Below, piece after piece: positions 41,490 to 45,312 of a stretch of 45,312 nucleotides of DNA. Positions within the stretch are counted from its first letter, which is position 1, and each line of letters begins with the position of its first letter. Made by a program: the position numbers and the translations under genes. The notes below the pieces were generated by a model. It ran no database searches and had not been told where the DNA came from. It saw only the letters and a program-made list of their open reading frames with translations. This DNA is from Sporomusa silvacetica DSM 10669. GTDB taxonomy: Bacteria; Bacillota; Negativicutes; Sporomusales; Sporomusaceae. The DNA lies in the NCBI RefSeq assembly GCF_002257705.1, contig NZ_LSLK01000067.1, positions 1 to 45,312 on the forward strand. Direction: 5' to 3'.

Positions 41490-41698
41490 CTTCCTCCCTA
41501 AATTCTATACTATTTTGAAAAACAGTTACCCTACGGCAAATTTAATCTGACCTGTACCATCCTTATAATAATAATCAATTGGTACCAGTTTCTCCGTGCT
41601 ATATAAATTTTCCTGCTAGATTTTGTATAATCACAGGGCGTGAAAATGGTTTGCAAATCGAATCTATTGTTGAACTCAGATTTTTTTCTAAATAGGTA

Positions 41699-41726
41699 TT
41701 GTATTTCCTATTCTTTGTGTTATAAT
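41699..41726 (+). promoter_or_regulatory. Promoter of the reverse rubrerythrin gene
   Basis: TTGTAT (41699-41704), a 16-base spacer, then TATAAT (41721-41726). The predicted start is near 41733, next to the palindrome at 41735-41747. Confidence 0.65.
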
Positions 41727-41734
41727 TATCCTAT

Positions 41735-41747
41735 AATAATAATTATT
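41735..41747. promoter_or_regulatory. PerR/Fur-like palindromic operator
   Basis: AATAAT-A-ATTATT, a perfect 6-1-6 palindrome at the predicted transcription start of the rubrerythrin gene, similar in form to PerR/Fur boxes. Peroxide-responsive control of rubrerythrin by PerR is well known in anaerobic Firmicutes; binding here is inferred. Confidence 0.5.
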
Positions 41748-41765
41748 GTTTGTGGAGGTAGATTT

Positions 41766-42314
41766 ATGAAAAAGTTTGTATGTACTATCTGTGGCTATGT
41801 TCACGAGGGCGACTTTGCTCCTGACGCTTGTCCCCAGTGCAACGCACCTGCTACTAAGTTTGTCGAACAGTCCGCTGCTGGTTTGAATTGGGCTGATGAG
41901 CATAGAATCGGCGTAGCCGCTGGCGTAGATACCCAAATCCTCGAAGGTCTGAAACTGAATTTTATGGGAGAGTGCACCGAAGTCGGCATGTATCTGGCAA
42001 TGAGCCGCCAAGCTGACCGCGAGGGTTACCCCGAGGTAGCTGAGGCATATAAGCGCATTGCCTTTGAAGAAGCCGAGCACGCCGCAAAATTTGCCGAATT
42101 GCTGGGTGAAGTCGTAAACCCTTCTACCCAAAAGAACCTTGAACTCCGGGTAGAAGCTGAATATGGTGCCTGTCAAGGCAAACTGACTATCGCCAAAAAA
42201 GCTAAAGAACTTGGCTTGGATGCCATTCATGATACTGTTCATGAAATGTGCAAAGATGAAGCACGTCATGGCGCCGCCTTTAAGGGGTTACTAGATAGAT
42301 ATTTCGGGAAGTAG
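41766..42314 (+). CDS. Reverse rubrerythrin (N-terminal rubredoxin, C-terminal diiron domain)
   Basis: A 182-residue oxidative-stress protein. The rubredoxin domain comes first (KKFVCTICGYVHEGDFAPDACPQC, Cys-X2-Cys twice). The ferritin-like diiron domain follows, with a Glu in GECTEVGMYLAMSRQAD, FEEAEHAAKFAELLGE near 100, AEYGACQGK and KDEARHGAAFKGLLDRYF at the end. In classical rubrerythrin the rubredoxin is C-terminal, so this is the reverse type, which reduces hydrogen peroxide (and oxygen) in clostridia. The start is the ATG at 41766 with GAGGT upstream; an in-frame extension to 41640 covers the promoter and is not real. Confidence 0.93.
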   Translation: MKKFVCTICGYVHEGDFAPDACPQCNAPATKFVEQSAAGLNWADEHRIGVAAGVDTQILEGLKLNFMGECTEVGMYLAMSRQADREGYPEVAEAYKRIAFEEAEHAAKFAELLGEVVNPSTQKNLELRVEAEYGACQGKLTIAKKAKELGLDAIHDTVHEMCKDEARHGAAFKGLLDRYFGK

Positions 42315-42325
42315 TATTTGAAAAC

Positions 42326-42366
42326 AAAAACACCTACGAGTCCATCAAACGACTCGTAGGTGTTTT
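42326..42366. terminator. Bidirectional terminator between rubrerythrin and dapA
   Basis: AAAACACCTACGAGTC (42327-42342) pairs with GACTCGTAGGTGTTTT (42351-42366), loop of 8. It lies 13 bases past both stops (42314 plus, 42379 minus), so it serves the two convergent genes. Confidence 0.9.
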
Positions 42367-42378
42367 CTCTTCTAACTT

Positions 42379-43260
42379 CTACTTAATCAAGCCGTAAGCT
42401 TTCATTTCGCTACGGAGAAGTTCCAGGTTATGGTCCTCAAGCTCTGTTAACGGCATGCGGCATTGACCGGCCGTAAAGCCCAGCAGATTCACAGCTGCTT
42501 TAACCGGGATAGGGTTTACTTCACTAAATAAGGCTTTTATGAGATTCAGTGTCTGAAGCTGCAACTTGATAGCACCCTTACAATCTCCCTGCAAGAATTT
42601 CGCAACCATATTGTGGGTATCCTGCGGGATAATATTAGCCATTACAGAAATTACACCTTGACCACCTAATGACAGTACAGGCAAAACACTATTGTCATCA
42701 CCGGAATACACAGAGAAGTCCTCACCACACAAATTTACTACATCACCAACTTGACCGAGATTACATTCCTTAACGGCAATAATATTTTCGATTTTAGCTA
42801 ATGCTTTTATCGTCTCAGGATTTATGTTCAAATTAGTTCTGCTCGGCACATTATATAATATTATTGGTATCTTAACACTATCAGCAATAAGCTTAAAATG
42901 CTTATATAAGCCCTTTTGTGTAGCTTTGTTATAGTAAGGAGTCACAGATAATAGTCCGTCAGCGCCCACTGCTTCAGCTGCTTTCGATAATTCTATGGCA
43001 TGGCGGGTATCATTACTTCCCGTGCCGGCAATAACCGGTACGCGCTTGTTGACTGTTTCTACCGCAAACTTAATAGTAGCAATATGCTCATCATCTGGCA
43101 TGGTGGAGGCTTCGCCCGTAGTAGCACAGATTACAATAGCATCTGTGCCGCTTTGGATTTGAAACTCAATTAGCTTTGCTAATGATTGATAATCAACACC
43201 ATTGTCAGTAAATGGAGTTACAATAGCTACTGCAGACCCAGTAAATAATGGTTTTCTCAT
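42379..43260 (-). CDS. dapA: 4-hydroxy-tetrahydrodipicolinate synthase
   Basis: A 293-residue (beta/alpha)8 aldolase condensing pyruvate with aspartate semialdehyde in lysine/diaminopimelate and dipicolinate synthesis. Visible marks: GSAVAIVTPFTDNGVDYQSL at the start, CATTGEASTMPDDEH near 45, the catalytic Tyr in ILYNVPSRTNLN near 133, the Schiff-base Lys in IIAVKECN near 160, and SGDDNSVLPVLSLGGQGVISV. GGGTGG precedes the ATG. It is a single gene. Other members of the DapA superfamily are possible in principle, but length and motifs fit DapA. Confidence 0.93.
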   Translation of the reverse strand: MRKPLFTGSAVAIVTPFTDNGVDYQSLAKLIEFQIQSGTDAIVICATTGEASTMPDDEHIATIKFAVETVNKRVPVIAGTGSNDTRHAIELSKAAEAVGADGLLSVTPYYNKATQKGLYKHFKLIADSVKIPIILYNVPSRTNLNINPETIKALAKIENIIAVKECNLGQVGDVVNLCGEDFSVYSGDDNSVLPVLSLGGQGVISVMANIIPQDTHNMVAKFLQGDCKGAIKLQLQTLNLIKALFSEVNPIPVKAAVNLLGFTAGQCRMPLTELEDHNLELLRSEMKAYGLIK

Positions 43261-43605
43261 AAGTTAACCACCCTTTATTCGTATTTGGTACTTCAAGTTA
43301 TTAATACTATGATTATATCCTATAAAACAACCAATTTCTATATAGATATCGCTCAAGCCGCTTTCTTTCTTAACAAAAATGCGTTCACGCAGTGACCCAA
43401 GTTTGCCTTATATACATAAAAACAGCACCTAACAAATACAGTTGTCCTTATTTTATATATGACTAACATTATTCCCATTTCCGGGATGTGTCTTGCACTG
43501 TTTTTTACATGAATCAATCACTTGGCCACAGCTGACCGGAACCGCATGTCATCTTTCCACCCCAAAACAAAAAAGACTACATCTGGTAGTCTTTTTTGTT
43601 TCATC
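43261..43605. other. Intergenic region between dapA and the beta-barrel gene
   Basis: No gene seen. The only clear element is the terminator of the beta-barrel gene at 43569-43597, described separately. The AT-rich part 43262-43330 should hold the dapA promoter, but I cannot place convincing boxes. Confidence 0.4.
43569..43597. terminator. Terminator of the beta-barrel protein gene
   Basis: AAAAAAGACTAC (43569-43580) pairs with GTAGTCTTTTTT (43586-43597), loop of 5, T-tracts on both strands. It starts 9 bases past the stop of the minus-strand gene. Confidence 0.9.
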
Positions 43606-44226
43606 CTAATTAAATTTATAGTTTGCACCAAAGCCAATGCCATCGGCTTTGATCCCCAAATCCTTATTGTCAAAGCTACGATACCCTGTATCAAGTGTGA
43701 TGTTGTTGCCTACGTCGTAAGTGAGACCAGCTTTCCAGTCCTGCACGTTTTCAGAACGAATGTAAGAGGCGTAGCTGCCCACCTTGTTGGTAATAGCGCC
43801 TTTATACGCAATACCACCAAACATTTCATTTGTGGAAATCGAGTCGCTGTTGGCTTTAAGTTCAGATTTTACATTACCTACAGAAACGGCAACATTTTTA
43901 TTTAATTTATATTGCAGGCCAATTTCGGTTGAATTGAGACTCAGATTATTGTAATAGCCATTACTTGCTGAATAGAAGTTTTTGGACTCAGAATTCAGGT
44001 AGTCACCAGTAACAGCAAACTTGTCATTGAGGCCATAGGCTCCTTGAAAATTATTATTTTTTAAAGTTCCCAGATCGCCAAGTGTTCCCACACTTGTCTC
44101 TAAATTATTATAGGAATAGCCTATTTGCCCTTGTCCTACGGCTACATCCATGCCTGGTACACTTGCAAAAGCAGTGCCGGCAAGGGTTAGAGAAGCAAGC
44201 ACTGTTGATAGAATTAGTTTTTTCAT
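43606..44226 (-). CDS. Outer-membrane beta-barrel-like protein
   Basis: A 206-residue exported protein. The signal peptide is MKKLILSTVLASLTLAGTAFA, and the mature part is rich in Asn, Ser, Gly and Tyr with alternating hydrophobic strands: QIGYSYNN, FQGAYGLND, STEIGLQYKLN, VAVSVGNVKSEL, WKAGLTYDVGNNITLDTGY. The C-terminus GIGFGANYKFN ends in an aromatic-containing strand as expected for a small 8-stranded barrel, although the last residue is Asn rather than Phe. This type of protein supports an outer membrane in this Firmicutes-like organism. A pore or adhesion role is not determinable. GAGGAGG precedes the ATG. Confidence 0.75.
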   Translation of the reverse strand: MKKLILSTVLASLTLAGTAFASVPGMDVAVGQGQIGYSYNNLETSVGTLGDLGTLKNNNFQGAYGLNDKFAVTGDYLNSESKNFYSASNGYYNNLSLNSTEIGLQYKLNKNVAVSVGNVKSELKANSDSISTNEMFGGIAYKGAITNKVGSYASYIRSENVQDWKAGLTYDVGNNITLDTGYRSFDNKDLGIKADGIGFGANYKFN

Positions 44227-44542
44227 TGATACTCTTCCTCCTCAAGTTATATATAATTAGTAGTTATGGTAACTTGCTATACCTGTAGTATACTGTCCAT
44301 TTTTTTGTTTTTATTTAGAACCTTGCGCTGAACTATGTGGAATTTCATGGATATTGTCAAAGAACTCCAGCCGACAGAGCAAATAATGTAAATCCCCAAC
44401 ACATACAAAAAACGAGAGCAGCCCCAAGAGCCGAATCACTTCACTTTCATGAGTGACTATCTCTTTAGACACACCCTCGTCTGTTTCTACTAATTTGGTG
44501 ATTTTACGGATATCGGCTATACAGCCTTTATTGAATGATATA
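44227..44542. other. Intergenic region with an uninterpreted open frame on the minus strand
   Basis: The minus-strand frame from 44550 to 44312 is open for about 79 codons and encodes segments such as DIRKITKLVETDEGVSKEIV and RLLGLLSFFVCVGDLH, but it has no ATG start, no ribosome binding site and no family I recognise. It overlaps the end of the transporter gene by 8 bases. It could be the 3' remnant of a lost gene. Nothing else is seen here. Confidence 0.3.
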
Positions 44543-45202
44543 TTATGATTCTATATTTTTGTTGACAGTTTCAGGCCCCATAGCCAAAGCCAATAAAGTA
44601 ATTACACCTAAAATACACATATACACCACAATAGGCCACCAATGTCCACTCCAACTATATAGCGCAGTGCAAATAAACGGAGCCACTCCACCGGCAAGTA
44701 TGGAGCCTAATTCACGAGAAAAAGCAAATCCAGATAAGCGAAAATCTGTATCAAATAATTCTGCATACCAGGAAGCCTGTGGCGTAATCATTGCTGGATA
44801 GGCTATCCCCAATCCTACAATAAATCCCAGAATTATCGCCAAAACAGAGCCTGTGCCAACAATCATGAAAAAAGGAACAAGCCAAAGCATTGACAAGATA
44901 GTTCCACCAATATAAACAGGCTTACGTCCAATTTTATCAGAAAGCATGCCATAAATGGGCATAGATATTAGTTGTGTCGCAGAAGCAATAATAACTCCCC
45001 ATAACGCTGTAGACTTGGGTAGCCCTAGTCCGGTTACGAGATATGCCATAATGAAAACCGGATAGAAGTAGGCAAATCCATTCTCGCCCATGCGTGTGCC
45101 AATGACAATAAGAACTTCACGCGGATGACGCTTAATAGCTGAAAAAATACCAACATGTTTACCACTCTGTTCACGAGCAGCTTTTGGATCGGCTACACTA
45201 AA
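44543..45202 (-). pseudogene. MHS-type MFS transporter, C-terminal half only
   Basis: The open frame encodes the second six-helix half of a metabolite:H+ symporter family protein (ShiA/ProP-like). It has a linker VGIFSAIKRHPREVLIVIGT, GENGFAYFYPVFIMAYLVTG, the MFS motif MLSDKIGRKPVYIGG, and LASWY-like ITPQASWYAELFDTDFRLSG. The first ATG in frame (45091) lies inside the linker/helix region. The frame continues upstream without a start to a TAG at 45203-45205, where insertion-sequence DNA begins. The N-terminal half (about 220-230 residues) is missing from the window, so the gene was almost certainly interrupted by the IS. Confidence 0.85.
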
Positions 45203-45204
45203 CT

Positions 45205-45312
45205 AGACAGAATTAATAAGGTCATGTAAAACTATAAGAAAAGAAAAGGGAGATTTACATGACGGACAGACGAGCTAAAAGACAATTTACCAATCAATTC
45301 AAGCAACAAATG
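45205..45312 (+). mobile_element. Left end of an IS3-family insertion sequence (partial)
   Basis: The transporter frame stops at 45203-45205. The following sequence has no coding on the minus strand and leads to a typical IS3 orfA start at 45259. The exact inverted repeat cannot be fixed because only one end is in the window; the boundary probably lies within 45190-45210. The element continues past 45312. Confidence 0.7.
45259..45312 (+). CDS. IS3-family transposase OrfA, N-terminal fragment
   Basis: Eighteen codons are visible before the window ends: MTDRRAKRQFTNQFKQQM. This is the standard start of IS3/IS150-type OrfA proteins, whose helix-turn-helix binds the inverted repeats. AAGGGAG lies eight bases before the ATG. 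The gene is cut by the window edge, not necessarily broken. Confidence 0.8.
   Translation, partial: MTDRRAKRQFTNQFKQQM

Noticed and set aside
41688..42269. 193-codon minus-strand frame opposite reverse rubrerythrin
   Set aside because: Antisense shadow; the plus-strand gene has clear rubredoxin and diiron motifs.
1..45312. CRISPR array, tRNA or rRNA genes
   Set aside because: No regularly spaced direct repeats and no tRNA- or rRNA-like sequence were recognised by eye; a dedicated scan was not possible.

Overview
The window looks like a chromosomal segment of a spore-forming, diderm member of the Firmicutes (class Negativicutes, Sporomusaceae-like). This is inferred from gene content; no rRNA is present. 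The Firmicutes side is shown by a HutP antiterminator with HutP-type leader sites, a sporulation-type sensor kinase preceded by a Spo0A-like box, HPr/PTS genes and a ycsF/G/I-kipIA type cluster. The diderm side is shown by a signal-peptide beta-barrel-like protein at 43606-44226. Anaerobic physiology is suggested by a reverse-type rubrerythrin and a Tat-exported fumarate reductase of the 8-methylmenaquinol:fumarate reductase (Mfr/SdhABE) type.

Layout. 1-1500: accessory DNA with a terminator, a palindromic GGGACA repeat, a hypothetical ORF with no good start, and a TIR-domain gene split into two overlapping frames. 1927-6821 (minus): a sigma-54 controlled operon for a two-part UxaA-type dehydratase (SAF small subunit plus large subunit) and a LarA-like protein, with its PrpR_N/PAS/AAA+ activator upstream. 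The -24/-12 promoter and two candidate activator repeats are visible. 7213-10846 (minus): fumarate reductase flavoprotein, iron-sulfur subunit and CCG-domain subunit. 10918-15211 (minus): a small unknown protein, a D-aminoacylase C-terminal remnant, hutH, hutP and an amino-acid permease. Two near-identical leader modules (NAG-N4-NAG-N4-NAG directly before a terminator) precede the permease and hutH. 15657-20313 (plus): sensor kinase, then a GNAT/cNMP-binding fusion overlapping a B12-type radical SAM gene.

20476-23565: 4-OT-like tautomerase, cupin, Lrp/AsnC regulator, LysE exporter and a DUF2889 protein. 23725-31169 (minus): a nine-gene peptidoglycan amino-sugar operon read as BadF-type kinase, MurQ, PTS IIB, IIC, IIA, GH4 glycosidase, ChbG deacetylase, HPr, NamZ. 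31415-40835 (minus): LysR regulator with a second PxpB/PxpC pair, then a promoter and leader hairpin followed by an NRAMP-type transporter (YcsG), PxpA, YcsI, PxpB, PxpC, AccB, AccC. That second operon encodes separately all the domains of a urea-carboxylase-like enzyme. 41016-44226: chagasin-like inhibitor, reverse rubrerythrin with a PerR/Fur-like operator, dapA and an outer-membrane beta-barrel-like protein. 44543-45312: an MHS-type MFS transporter that has lost its N-terminal half at the edge of an IS3-type insertion sequence whose orfA starts at 45259.

Functional reading: the segment is dominated by catabolic and recycling operons (hydroxy acid, histidine, peptidoglycan amino sugars, 5-oxoproline) with local regulators. 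The most informative regulatory finding is the duplicated HutP-type attenuator. The least explained protein module is the GNAT-cNMP/radical SAM pair.
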